From Coturnix japonica (Eukaryota; Chordata; Aves; Galliformes; Phasianidae), in assembly GCF_001577835.2 (NCBI RefSeq), contig NC_029542.1, positions 2,244,429 to 2,308,428 on the forward strand: a stretch of 64,000 nucleotides of DNA. The letters are read 5' to 3'. Under the pieces are notes generated by a model. It was not told where the DNA came from, made no database searches, and worked only from the letters and a program-made list of their open reading frames with translations. The translations under genes were made by a program, and so were the position numbers. Positions 11,269-38,615 of this stretch are shown here, in pieces. The first letter of the stretch is position 1. The number at the start of each line of letters is the position of its first letter.

Positions 11269-12518
11269 GTGAGTGAGGGGCTGCGGGGCCGGGCGGGGTT
11301 GGGCAGCGCGGTGGCTCCTCCCCTGGCACCTCCTACCCCGGCACCGCCCCGCTGGGCCCCGCTGGACCGAGGCGCCGAGGCCTAGTGCGGCGGCGGGCGG
11401 CCTGGGCTCGGCCTGCACAAAGGGCCCGCCGCCTTTTGGAAGGGCCGTGAGGGGCCCGGTGCTGGGTGGGGGGCTCAGGCAGCGCCCCGCTGCTGCAGCA
11501 CCGCCATACGGCTGCTTGGAGCCGGGGATCCCGGCCTGCCCTTCCCGGGGTGGAGGGGGGAAGCGAAGCCCAGTGTTGCCACACGGTCTCTGTGTGTTCC
11601 ATTGCCGTCCCGTGGACTAACTGACCCGTGTGGGAGGTTTTCACACGGGTGACAGATCCAACGGACGGTTCTTTTCTTTCTGGGTTGATACAGTGAGGAA
11701 CAGTCCCAAAATTCAGACGTTTTAACTTAAGAGGTTCCCCGCTGTGCTGTCAGCAGCAGAAGCGCAGCGTGCCAGCTTTCATGTTGTGTATGTTGTGATA
11801 GAGCTCCTATGGATGGTGCACACGCAGGTGGACAAACTGCAGGCAGGGCTGGGTAGGGCACTGAACAGCTGCTGTGGGGAACTCTCCCTTTTCAACAGAG
11901 CTTGCTCTGAAATGAGCCTGGTGTTCAGGACTTGAGATTGACCGAACAAGTCCCAAGCTGCTGCATGTTCTGCACAGGATTCTCAGATTCTTTTAAACTC
12001 ATTTATCTTGCTGTTGTATGATTGTGGCTGTTGGGCCATCCCATTCCAACACACTCGAAAGCAGTGCGGTCATACTCTTTTTGGCAGCCTTCAAGGTATG
12101 ACTTACGTGATCATGCAAACAAAGTAACTGAATGACTTTAAATAGGAAGTGTTGTTTCTCTTGTGTTCCAGGTTCTGGCTTTGGGTTTGTTTGCCTTGCG
12201 TCATAAAACTGAAAGCTGTAAAACAAACAGGACAAGCAACGTGTGCTGAAGTAATACTTAAGGGACACTGTCCTTTAAAAGTGGATTCCTTTGTTTTAGT
12301 CCTTTTTAGGTTGTAGATATGTTTAAACTTACAAGAAAAGAACAAAGGCTAAATCCTTTCTGGGGAGCAGATCTAAGTCTTGTCAGTTATAGTTCCCATG
12401 TCTCTTTGTCATGAGTTAATTTCCTTTCAAGAAAAATCAGGGCAATCATCAATACCTGCCTAAAGCATAAAGGCATTAACTTACCTGTTCTGACTTTAGC
12501 AGACCTATTGAAGGCATC

Positions 12519-25456
<12,938 letters not shown>

Positions 25457-25970
25457 AAGCTGGTGCTTCGCAGCCTGGGATTTCTGCAGGTAGTGTTGTC
25501 TTTTATCCAGAGGATTTCTTGGTTCTTTTGGTAACTGGTTGTCGAGCAGCTGGGGGAGGAGAAGGAAGCCATGCAAACTCCCCACGCAAGTCTGCGCCGG
25601 TACATCTGCAGACATTCACTTTAATGATGTGTACATGCAATGCTTAGTCAAAAAGAAATCATTTTGATAACGCCACCTGGGTTCTGCTTTTAAACATTCA
25701 GTACTCAAATAACTCTGCTGGATTTAAACAGATCTTCTTAACAAGAAAGAAGCTGTTTCATGTCCTTGGAACAATAAGAAACTGTTTCAGGTTGTCTTTT
25801 CTTAACCAGCGTATCCACTTAGAAACCAGTTCATCTACTGATGCTCAGGACCCACCTGTTTAACATTAACCCTTCAGCAGTTTGTTTGCTATGGTGAGTT
25901 CTTCTCCAGTTTCTTCTTTTCACGTCCTCTTTTATCCCCAAATAAATTTTGCCCTCCAGATTGCCCCTTC
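25457..25970 (+). terminator. DDX42: DDX42 3' UTR with its first poly(A) signal
   Basis: After the TAG stop at 25454-25456 the first canonical AATAAA on the plus strand is at 25941-25946. Later variants, such as AGTAAA near 26734, could serve a longer form. The main cleavage site cannot be chosen from sequence alone. Confidence 0.6.
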
Positions 25971-27900
25971 CATCTCTCCCTGTCACTTAAGAACGCATCC
26001 ATTTTCCTTGCTTTAAGTGGGATGGAGCGAGTTGAGTTTTCTTTCATTTCTTATGAAAGCTGTTCGAGGGATCCTTCTCCAGCCCAATTAACCACAATTT
26101 CACAAGTTGGGGGGTGAAATCCCTGCTTTCTCTGTGGTCAATACAGCAATCCTATTGCCCAGGTGTCTTTTTGTTTTTTCCCTTGTGAAGAACCTCTCTT
26201 TTTTTCCCCAGTAACCTTCATTATGGGTGGATGCCTGCATAGCAAACGTGTCTCTCTGCTGTGCCTATGCACCCTCTGTTATGAGAGGGCTGATTGCTTT
26301 CTTCAAAGTAAAAACAAAGGGAAGTAAAAAGAAAAGTAGATCTGCCCACAGCAATCAAAGTCTGGTTCCCCCCCATGAAGTGAAGCTCAATGAAGGGGCT
26401 TCATTCGGAAATTCAGGGACCTGCTGCTCAGAAGCCTTTAGGGAGAACCTGAAAAGCAACTGATGGAGTGGAACAGCTCAAATCCCGCCCCGTATTGGAC
26501 ACGTGAGGTTAAAACTGTAAAATCTTGCTTGACCGTTTTTAACTCATTGTGTGCATTATCTGTTTTTTAAACTTTTTTTTGTTTGAGCCACGAAGGTAAG
26601 GAGGAGCTCTTGTGTTGAAACACGTCAGCACTCACCTCTGTCTTGTTTCTGCTCAGAGAAGTATCAGAGACTGTCAGGTTTTCGTGACATTGTGACGTTT
26701 TCTTTATCTGCTGTGCATTTGCTTTCTGCTTGCTTTAGTAAATGTTTTATTACTGGGACGAAACACCTAGCACGTGCTTTTCATTCTTCACTTTTTCCTC
26801 TGGCTCTCCTGGCATTGGGATAGAATTGTCCTGTTGGAGATCTGACTGCATCCCTTTCTTTCATCAGAAGTAGCTGAGAAAATAATTCTGTGTTTTTTCT
26901 CACCATCTTTTACCTCAAACATTTAAAAACCATATTTAAGCTCCAAAGTCTTCTGGGGGTTGGGTCACCCCCCTGTTTTATGAGTGGAGAAGTGCTGATC
27001 CCAACCCATCGTAGGGCTGGAAGGAGAACTCAGTAATGCTCATGATGTGCCTTGCATTGCAAACGTCCTCGATTCAGTCACAGTTTGACTCTTCAAGCCC
27101 CCTCATAAACAGCTCCAATACAGTTTTTAGGACAACTTTCATTTGAATTATCACTTTTTGCACTGGTTTGAACTCTGCAAGACTGAAGTGTTTATTTACT
27201 ACTCATTATTGAGATGAGGATGAAAATGGCTCTATGATCTGAAGCTGCCTTCTGCTCCCTCCCTCCTTGGTTTCATGTTGCTGCCTCTGGGAACTGGCCT
27301 GTCTGTAGCATGTGCTTTCACCCCTTCTTTTAAATGCATCCCTCTGCTGTTCTGAGAGGATTACTGAAATTCCTCACCCCTTTCTCAGCTACCAGGAGCC
27401 CCCGGAGACTCGGACAAGTAAATATTGATCAATGGCAGAGAGCTATAAATGTCAGCTCACAGGTCTGTGTTAGATGGATAACAGGGCTGATTCCTCTTGC
27501 ACAGAACAAGGTAGCAGTGTGAGCTGCATGCCAACTACCCTGAAAAAGAGGCTGTCTCCTTGCAGTGGCAGGCTGTGCTTTCTTCTAAAGAGTCAGGAGC
27601 ACAAATCAGCTGAGCAAATCAACTGCAAGAAGCTCAGGTTAGTCTGTAAAATATAATCCTGCTCCTGCCTCTGTGCTTGAGCATCAGTCACCCCCTGCCT
27701 CTCGTGCTCCACGGTGGAGCAAAAAGAGTGGGAGGTGATGAAGGTGCGCTGATGCTGGTGCCCCTCTCTGTCTTGCTGGCCCCTGCCTGCTGGTCTCCCT
27801 ACAGTTATTTCTAATCCTTGTGTCTCTGTTTACATCTTAGCTTTTCACTGGAGAGGTTTATGAATGCACACGCAATTATTCACATGCTCTCTGTCTCTAT
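25971..27900. other. Intergenic stretch between DDX42 and PTH3R
   Basis: I see no exon, RNA gene or recognisable interspersed repeat here. Part may be a longer DDX42 3' UTR on the left. The short open frames present have no resemblance to known proteins. Confidence 0.6.
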
Positions 27901-27901
27901 C

Positions 27902-27907
27902 TTTATT
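27902..27907 (-). terminator. PTH3R: Candidate PTH3R poly(A) signal
   Basis: TTTATT on the plus strand reads AATAAA on the minus strand, about 0.7 kb past the PTH3R stop at 28606. It is the first canonical signal that I noticed in that direction. The stretch between it and the stop would be 3' UTR. Confidence 0.4.
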
Positions 27908-28605
27908 ATGAACTTACTGTCTCATTAGAACAAGTATATCCCCACTCCCAGCAGTGCTGTAATTCTCTCTCCCACCCATTAGTCTGGGCAGGGCATGGCA
28001 GGAGTCTCAGTCTTTACCCAGCAGTGAGCATTGCCTCGCAGGGGGGGCAGCAGGGAGCTGGGCTGGCTGTGACCAGGAATGAGCAGGGAGGGCAGAGCTG
28101 GGGGGGCTGTGATGCTGTGATGTTGGCTGGGCTTCACACCCCCATCTGTCCTCCTGTAACTGATCACTGCATCCTGTACAAGGATGTAGGTGAGGGTGGG
28201 GTGAGCTGCTCTGCCCCCTCTCACACTGTACAGCAGGAATGGGTGCTGAACAGAGGAGTCAGACACAAAGACCGCAGTCTCGTTGGCTCAGCTTTGTATG
28301 CGCTGGAGCTGAAGTCACTTTCCAGACCATCACAAAATGGCATTGAGCCTGGAGGACCGTTTCCTGTGATGATTCAAGGCTTTGCATGCAGACATCACTT
28401 ACACCAATCACCTGCACAGGGAAGGAAATGAAGTTTTGAACTGTTGCTCACTTTCAGGCCTGGTAGATACAAGAAGGAGCAAGAGCACGTGGTCCCAAGA
28501 GCAATGAGTTGATTCAGCTGCTATCCTGCACCCCAGCTCTCCATGCAAGCACAAAAGTTGCCCAAAACACACAGATGAGTCCAGCTGGGAGATGCAGCAT
28601 TAACT

Positions 28606-31600
28606 TCATAGCGTCGTCTCCAGCTCTTTGTTCCGACTGGGCTGATTCTCATCCAGGTCTTTGAAGCCCACGGTGTTTTCCCCACAGGTTTTCTGGCTCA
28701 TCCCCTGTGTCAGATGGGGCAGAAGATCCGCAGCACAGGAGCTGGGGGTGTAGCCCGGCAGGCTGCCACGGGCAGGGAGGAGCAGCCCCCGGGGCTGTGT
28801 GCCCCCCGGCCCTCGCCCTGTCAGGCTCACACTGAAGCTGGTGGTGCCGTGGGACATCAGCCCACCATAACAGCAGCTCCCTGCTGCGCTGCTGGCACGC
28901 GCCTTCTGCTTGAAGTCCAGCGCCAGGCTTCTCCGAAAATGGGCTTTTTTAATCTCTGCCTGCACCTGCGGGGACAGATCAGAGCTCAGAGCCAGCAAAG
29001 AGGGTCTTCCCTTCTCACATCTGAGTTTTCCCTCTGCTTGTCCCATGCTGAGGGGTGCAGGGAAAGATGCTGCCCCTCACTTACCTCCCCATTGCAAAAG
29101 CAGTAGATAAAAGCCACAAAGAAACCCTGCCAAAAGAGATGAAGGAATTTGAGTTCTGAGTTTGGATTCCTGGATGAGCATCGCTGTGCTCGGAGCATCG
29201 TACCTGAGAGGAGTTAAAGAGCATCTCGTAATGCATCTGGATCTGCCACAGGACCCCGGAGACTTCGGTGTATGGCATGGCCATGAACACCACGTAGTGC
29301 ACCCCAAAAAGCGGCATCAGGACCAGTGTGGACTTCAGCAGCTTCCTGGGAGGAGAAATGGGGCACTGAGCTGAGATCTGCCACCCCCTCAGCCATCCCA
29401 CAGCTCTGCTCTGCAGTCACAGCCTGATGGGGAACCATCCCCGTGACGTGGGCAGACAACGAGCCAGGTCAAGACTTACCTGTACTGCTGCCGGGGGTCC
29501 AGCTTCCCTGTGTTTGTCTCCCAGAGTTTGGATGCCAGCACCCGCACGATGTTGAGGAAGAGGAAGAAGTTCACCTGCCAACAGCCACCCACCCATGTTG
29601 GGTTTGTTGCCTGCAGGGACCTGGCCCTGTAAGCAAACAGCCCCTGGATGCTACAAGTCCCCTCTTCCCAGAAAGGATTGTTCATTTCCTACCACAACAG
29701 CAGCCAGGATGGGGACCTGGTAAATCCACTTCATGTTCCCTGCGCTGAGATCCCAGCATCTGAAGAGAAAGGGGAGGACACGCTTAAGAGATACCTGAAA
29801 TCCTGGTGGCATCCAATGGCTGCCTGACCCCAAACCACTGTCCTTCCCCTCTTTGCTGCCCCACAGCTCCTGGCTGGGAGGGGTTGGGGCTTTGGGTAAA
29901 TCATTTTGGCCCCAGTTATCAGTGCATGATGTAAGCCAGCACCCAGCTTCCTTCCACAATCAAGACAAAGACATTACCGGACTCAACTGCTGGCAGTGTT
30001 ATAAACAAGCCCTGTGTGCTTGTGTTGTGATGCCCACAGATTTCTTCCAACTTTCCTTCCCCTCCCCAAAGAACTGCTGGAGCAGATGGATCTACGTACT
30101 GTGTGTCTGCCAGGGAGGCCCTGACGCTGGCCCAGATGGACACGAACACAGCAGGGAGACCTGGAGGGATGGAACACAAAAGGAGCACAGCTGAAATCAG
30201 TGTTTGCAGCCCAAACCGATTCATGGTTTAAGTTCCACCGCCCTCATTGGAGCTGCCTGGTCGTGCCCCAGCTCCTTGCTGGTCCAAACTCACCCCAGCC
30301 GATGATGATGAGGACCCACAGGTAGTTCTTGTTGGAGAGGAAGGCCATGAAGATCAGGCTGTGGAGGTAGAGCCCTTCCACCAGGATCCAGTAGTGGTTG
30401 GTGGCCAGGAAGTAGAGGAAGAGCGTCACCACCACCTTGCAGCCAACCTGTATGTGGGTCAGAGAGGTGCCCACATCAGTCCCCCCCAGAGCTACGTCCC
30501 CTTTTCCCCCAGTCCTGCCCCACTACCAGGTGGCTGCGTTGGCCCAGCTCTGCCCCCAGCTCCTCCTCCCGCAGCTTCGCGTCGCTGCCCGAGTAGAGCA
30601 CGGCGTCCTTCAGGAAGATGCTGGCAGCCCGGCAGATGAAGGAGGTGAAGAGATGCATGTGGATGTAGTTGCGAGTGCAGTGCAGGCGCCTATGGAGAAG
30701 AGCGTGACATGATCACAGCCACAGCTGCCCCACAGCTCCAAGGGGAGGCAGATCTGGGCTGTGTTGGCCATGGGGAGCGGATGATGCAGGGCTCATGGGG
30801 GCTTTGGGAACAGCCTGGAGTGGTTCCTGTCCCCCAGGGGCTGTTGCACCCAGGACAATGGAGAGGTTTCCCCCCATGAGGACAGGGACTCAGCTCCTCC
30901 TTACTTGAAATAGGAGAGGATGCAGACAGCGACAATGAGGGAGGCCAAGGAGATGGAGTAGCCGATGGTGTACATCAAGTGCAGGCGGTCAAACACCTCC
31001 TGGAAGAGAAGGGCTCTGCTCCAGACCTCCCACAGCCCACGTCCCTTCTGCCTCTGGGCTGAGAGCACGGGGAGAACTGGGAGTGCTGGGGGGCAGAGGG
31101 GGGCTCTGAGCCCTGCTCCCATCCCAGCTCCTTCAAATCACCTTCTCACGGCTCCGGCTCTCGGAGGAGAAGAGCAGGGCGCATTCAGTGTAATTGGCCC
31201 AGGTCTTGTTGAGGCTGAGGGTCACTTCCCAGGTCCCGTAAGCACTGCAGTACCTGTAGGCACGGCCTGGGGACAGAAGGGCTGTGAGAGCTGCAGGACC
31301 TTCAACAAACCCAGCAGCGTCCCCGAGGTGATTCCTGAGGTGCTGCTCAGCTGCGAGTGCTCACCTTTATGGTTGAAGTCATAGATGTAGTCAGGGCAGG
31401 GCACGGCCACCTCCTGGCTGGGGGAGCCTTTGGGCCAGCAAATGATCCCATCCCATTCTGGGAGGCAGCTGGTGTCTGAGCAGGGGGCAAAGACACTGCG
31501 CTTGGTGTCCCATTGACACTGCATGCTTCCCATCCCATCCATCCCATCCCATCCCATCCCATCCCATCCCATCCCATCCCATCCCATCCCATCCCATCCC

Positions 31601-32585
31601 ATCCCATGCATCCTATCCCACAGCAGGACCCTGCAGTCCCTGGGAGCTCCGTGTCCCCCCCACGTCCTGCAGCCATCAGAGGGGACACAGCCCTGTCCCN
31701 ATGATCCCATCCCATTCTGGGAGGCAGCTGGTGTCTGAGCAGGGGGCAAAGACACTGCGCTTGGTGTCCCATTGACACTGCATGCTTCCCATCCCCATCC
31801 CCATCCCATCCCCATCCCATCCCCATCCCATCCCATCCCATCCCATCCCATTGCCATCCATCACATGCATCCTATCCCACAGCAGGACCCTGCAGTCCCT
31901 GGGAGCTCCGTGTCCCCCCCACGTCCTGCAGCCATCAGAGGGGACACAGCCCTGTCCCCCATTCCCACCCGTGTGCAGGACCAGGTTCTACCTTTGACCT
32001 TCTCCAGCTGAGCTCTGATGTCCCTCTGGCATTTCTCTCTAGCTTCCACCAGGAGGTAAATCTGCTCTTCCTTAGTGAGAACATCATCAGGGTCCACCTG
32101 CCCACAGAGATAGGGGTGAGGACCCCATTGCAGTGGGGCCGCTGCTGTCCGGGCTCCAATCTGCTCTGTGCACACCATGCTGCAGTGTCAGAGCAGCCGG
32201 GCTGGAAACAAAAGCTGCAGCCCCACAGCACTGCGACCTCCCTGGGAGTCACAGGATCAAAGTCCTGCCTGGGAACACCGAGCACTGCAGGGAGAGCAGA
32301 GCAATGTGGGGTGAAATGTGGGGCCGGGATGGGCAAAGCAGCAGCAGTGGCAATGGAAGGAGCCAAGAGTGGAGTGCTGTGGGGCTGCACTGTCCCATCA
32401 GTGTGTCCTCCCCCCCACCACTGAAAAGCCAGAGCCATGAGATCCCCAATTAACAATGCATAATCAAAGCCAACAAAGCAGAGAGACCAAAGGAGCCGAC
32501 ACAGACTTACCAGAGCCCGGGCAGAGCCCAGCAGGCAGCAGCAGAGCAGAGCAGCCACGACGCCTCCCCTGCCCACAGCCCCCAT
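28606..32585 (-). CDS. PTH3R: Parathyroid hormone receptor of the PTH3R type, class B GPCR; complete
   Basis: This class B1 receptor should bind PTH/PTHrP at the plasma membrane and signal through Gs/cAMP. Coding exons: 32585-32511, 32097-31992, 31475-31365, 31266-31142, 30999-30905, 30689-30527, 30447-30294, 30160-30100, 29759-29693, 29574-29480, 29345-29204, 29126-29085 and 28965-28606. They give 531 residues. A signal peptide occupies about 1-23. Six ectodomain cysteines (48, 64, 73, 87, 104, 126) fit the three class B disulphides, and N117 and N122 sit in N-glycosylation sequons. Seven transmembrane segments run from about 147 to 412, ending in FCNGEV, and the C terminus is [16 protein letters not shown] and [13 protein letters not shown] mark a PTH receptor. 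No counterpart of the variable PTH1R exon E2 was found. The PTH3R rather than PTH1R call rests on its place beside MYL4 and on remembered bird synteny. Confidence 0.9.
31530..31606. repeat. Pentanucleotide microsatellite (ATCCC)n
   Basis: About fifteen near-perfect ATCCC units, reading GGGAT on the minus strand. The tract lies in the PTH3R intron just upstream of coding exon 3. The minus strand is G-rich with regular GGG runs and could form a G-quadruplex. Confidence 0.95.
31789..31850. repeat. Second ATCCC/ATCCCC microsatellite, in the duplicated copy
   Basis: This is the counterpart of the 31530-31606 tract inside the second copy of the duplication. Here hexamer ATCCCC units are mixed with pentamers. 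The difference suggests allelic variation or an unresolved read consensus. Confidence 0.9.
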
Positions 32586-34235
32586 GGGATGGAGCCAGCG
32601 ATGGATGGGAGCTGCGTCCCAGCGCTGTGGGCTATGGGGTGAGCTGAGCTGTGGGCTGAGATGCAGCATCCTCAGGGAGCGCCCTCCCAAACCAGGTCCC
32701 CATGGAGGCGTCAGTGGGGCAGCGCTATGGGGATGGATGATTGCACGGGGCTGCCATGCTGGACGTTCACCCCACAGCTTCCCCTGCTCCTGCCCAGTGC
32801 TGGTGTCCCGATGGCTTTAAGCTGCTCCTGGAGGGTGTGCAAACAGTTCCCAGTGGGATGGGATGGCAGAGGTCTGTTGGCTCAGCCCAAGGTGCTAAAA
32901 TCCTCTTTGCTCGAGGCGGATTCCTCCTCTCAGATCGTCTCTCACTGCCCAGCAGCTCATTTTTCAGCTGTCACACGTTTCCCCACCACCCCAAACCCCA
33001 AACTGGTCCTGAGCAGCCGAGGGGATGGCAGTGCATGGAGGTGGTGCGACACGTGAGCATCTCTGCGCTGCTCTCAGACAGTCCTTTAACCCTTTTCCTT
33101 CTCTTGGGATCAGGGATCAGCCCCGTTCCCCCCCCAGAGCTTCCTGCAGCATCTCACCGCACAGCAGCTCATCGTCTGGGCACCCACCAGCATCGGGTCC
33201 ACAATTCAAAAGCTCTGTGTCAAACCCTGGGAGCTGCAGGACCCCAAACCATGGCCGGGTGTCTGTAAATGGCAGAGCCCTGCACAGGGCAGAGCTGGGA
33301 GCCTCCCTGCTGCGTTATCCAGGCAGAGCTCTGGTCCTTACCAGGGGCTGCATGGAGGAGGTCGGGTTTTGCTGGGTTCCTGCAGCTTGCAAAAGTCTGT
33401 TTGATAGTTGAGAGAGCAAAGCAGATCCCGGGAGCTGCTGCTGCTGCTCAATGTGATTGAACCAGAGAGGAAAACTGCAGCGGGGTGCAGCTGTGAACCA
33501 AAGAGGGAACAGGGCAGAGCTGGCAGCTCACCCTGGCCCTATTATTGAGACCCCCATCCTGAGGGAGGAGCGGTTCAGTTCTTTGGTTCATGGAGGTTAC
33601 GGGCTGCTGGGTGGGTTTTTAGGACAGGAAATGGGGTCGGTGGGTGATACAGGAGTGGTGTTTTGGGGTTTGTGGCCAAGGGGCTCCTGCTGGGCAGGGC
33701 TGCAGGTGGGGGCGGTCACTGTGTATGGGCTGATGGTGGTGGAGGGGAGGCACGGGGCCATTGGATTCCCACTGCAAATGGAAGCTGACCCAGAGCTGGA
33801 GTTTGCAGCGAGCAAAACATGTTGTTTTGTGCTCAATTGCCTGTTGGATTACACAGAGATCAGGGAAGCAATCACAGTAAGTGACACCCACCAGCCCCAT
33901 CATGCAGCCCCCACATCCGTGCTGGCAATCAGCAGACGATGGCACGCTGCAAATCTCCCTCGTTTGAAGGACCCCCCTGACCCTGTTGGTGGCACAGACA
34001 GCACTGAGCAGCTCCTGCAGCACGAGGCTGTGGGGGCAGCGGATGGGAAAGATCAGAGATGGAATTCTGGGGTGGTTTTCTTCCTATTGGGAAGCAGAGA
34101 ATGTGCAGCCCAGCTCCATGTCCCGTGTGCACCTTTGAGCAGGGAGCAGAGGAACAGAGCACAGGTGCTCCCAGCCCCCATTTATTTCTATTAGCACAGC
34201 TCTCAGAGCTGCTATTTCCCCCACTGGTGTTCATA
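32586..34235. other. Intergenic stretch between PTH3R and MYL4
   Basis: This holds the upstream flank of PTH3R. I find no supported exon or recognisable repeat. A plus-strand frame of 245 codons (33457-34194) is open, but its product lacks recognisable domains and I treat it as chance. Confidence 0.5.
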
Positions 34236-34353
34236 GAACCATAGAATGACCTGGGTTGCACAGGCCCACAATGCTCATCCAGCTCCAACCCCCTGCTCTG
34301 TGCAGGGCCCCCAACCAGCAGCCCAGGCTGCCCAGAGCCACATCCAGCCTGGC
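34236..34353 (-). mobile_element. CR1 LINE fragment, 3' end
   Basis: The stretch begins with catagaaccatagaatgacc and continues through the conserved tract that contains caggctgcccagagccacat. That is the reverse complement of the CR1 3' region, so the element lies on the minus strand. Only about 120 bp remain; it is an ordinary 5'-truncated copy. Confidence 0.85.
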
Positions 34354-34740
34354 AATGTTGTGTCTCTGTACTTAAAGCGATGGCTGAGGGTGTCACACGT
34401 TGATCCCTGAGCCCCAGTGGATCCTTTTGGCCCCTTCAGGCAGCACCCACAGCAGCATCCTATGGGAACACATAGGGGGAATGAACCCCACTAAAGAACC
34501 CGAGGTCTGAACGCTTGCACCACCAGCTCCTATAGAGCCGACCCCACGCAGGCACCGAGGTGAGGGGTCGGTGACAGCCCCACACCACGCAGGTGCCGGG
34601 GGTGTCCAACACCTCTATTGATCCCGGAGCTCACGGCTGAACCCGGAGCATCCCGGGCAGCCCCAGCAGCTTCCCCCAGCGCTGGAGCCGATGACAATGG
34701 GCAATTGTCGAGTTGGGGCCCCTCTCGTTTGAGTTTTCTT

Positions 34741-34815
34741 CCTTTTATAGTAAGTAGCAGCTGCTCCAGCAGCCGGCCTGCCCCTGCGGGGTGAGGACAG
34801 GGCTGGGTTTATAAC
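34741..34815 (+). promoter_or_regulatory. MYL4: MYL4 core promoter: TATA-like box, E-box and near-CArG box
   Basis: TTTATAAC at 34808-34815 lies about 60 bp before the MYL4 ATG, consistent with a TATA box and a very short 5' UTR. Upstream are CAGCTG at 34758-34763, a MyoD-type E-box, and CCTTTTATAG at 34741-34750, one mismatch from an SRF CArG box. This arrangement is typical of striated-muscle genes. Assignment is by motif only. Confidence 0.6.
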
Positions 34816-34870
34816 GGAGGCAGCAGCCCCCGCCTCGCATCGCTCCGCCGGGCAGGTCTCATCCAGCGCC

Positions 34871-38244
<3,374 letters not shown>

Positions 38245-38383
38245 GCCAAGGAACTTCAGGTGGGTCGCTCAGGGTCTGTTTGTTTGTTAATGGCATGGAG
38301 TTAGAGCTGTGGACATCTGGGGTTCACCTCCTGCTCCTATGGCAATGCTTTGTTGTGTTCATTGCTCTCATGCTTTTCTCCAG

Positions 38384-38615
38384 GTTCCTGGAGGTGATGG
38401 AATCCATTTGAGCCCCACAAACCATGAGATTCCTACATCCACGTCCCCCCCTTCCCCTGAAGGCAGAGGTGTTCCATAAGCACAGTCAGCCTCCATGAAT
38501 GCACCCCAGTGGGTAAACACGGGACAAGTCTGCACCTCAGTTCCAAGCCTTAAATTATTCTTTTCAGGTTTTTCCTGTGCAGTTTGTATCATTAAACCTC
38601 ATTCCATCCTCCCTT
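38384..38615 (+). terminator. MYL4: MYL4 final non-coding exon and poly(A) signal
   Basis: MYL4 exon 6 ends with a CAG/GTGGGT donor after 38259. The acceptor TTTTCTCCAG ends at 38383. The exon carries ATTAAA at 38591-38596, so cleavage is expected near 38610. A terminal exon that is entirely 3' UTR is the usual arrangement in essential light chain genes. Confidence 0.8.

Larger units (their letters stand above)
10780..11560. promoter_or_regulatory. CpG-island bidirectional promoter of CCDC47 and DDX42
   Basis: The 5' ends of CCDC47 (minus) and DDX42 (plus) are only a few hundred bases apart in a CpG-dense island. Between them lies a perfect 14-bp inverted repeat: GAGCATGCGCACTA at 11021-11034 and TAGTGCGCATGCTC at 11111-11124. 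Each arm contains an NRF1-type TGCGCATGC core. No TATA box was seen. One NRF1 site facing each gene fits a divergent housekeeping promoter. Confidence 0.8.
31442..31958. repeat. Direct duplication of 258 bp separated by a single N (probable assembly artefact)
   Basis: Segment 31442-31699 and segment 31701-31958 share both flanks at a constant offset of 259. They differ mainly in the length and pattern of the internal pentamer tract. A single N at 31700 joins them. Each copy carries the 5' part of PTH3R coding exon 3, but only the first continues into ICWPKG and a donor. A true duplication should not need an N exactly at its junction, so I read this as an unmerged overlap around a hard repeat. 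Confidence 0.85.

Noticed and set aside
31676-31740. The second copy of the PTH3R exon 3 sequence as an extra coding exon
   Set aside because: It stops at the N, lacks the ICWPKG part and any donor, and looks like an assembly duplicate.
31222-31857. Long minus-strand open frames of repeated GWDGM residues
   Set aside because: They are translations of the (GGGAT)n microsatellite and have no genic support.
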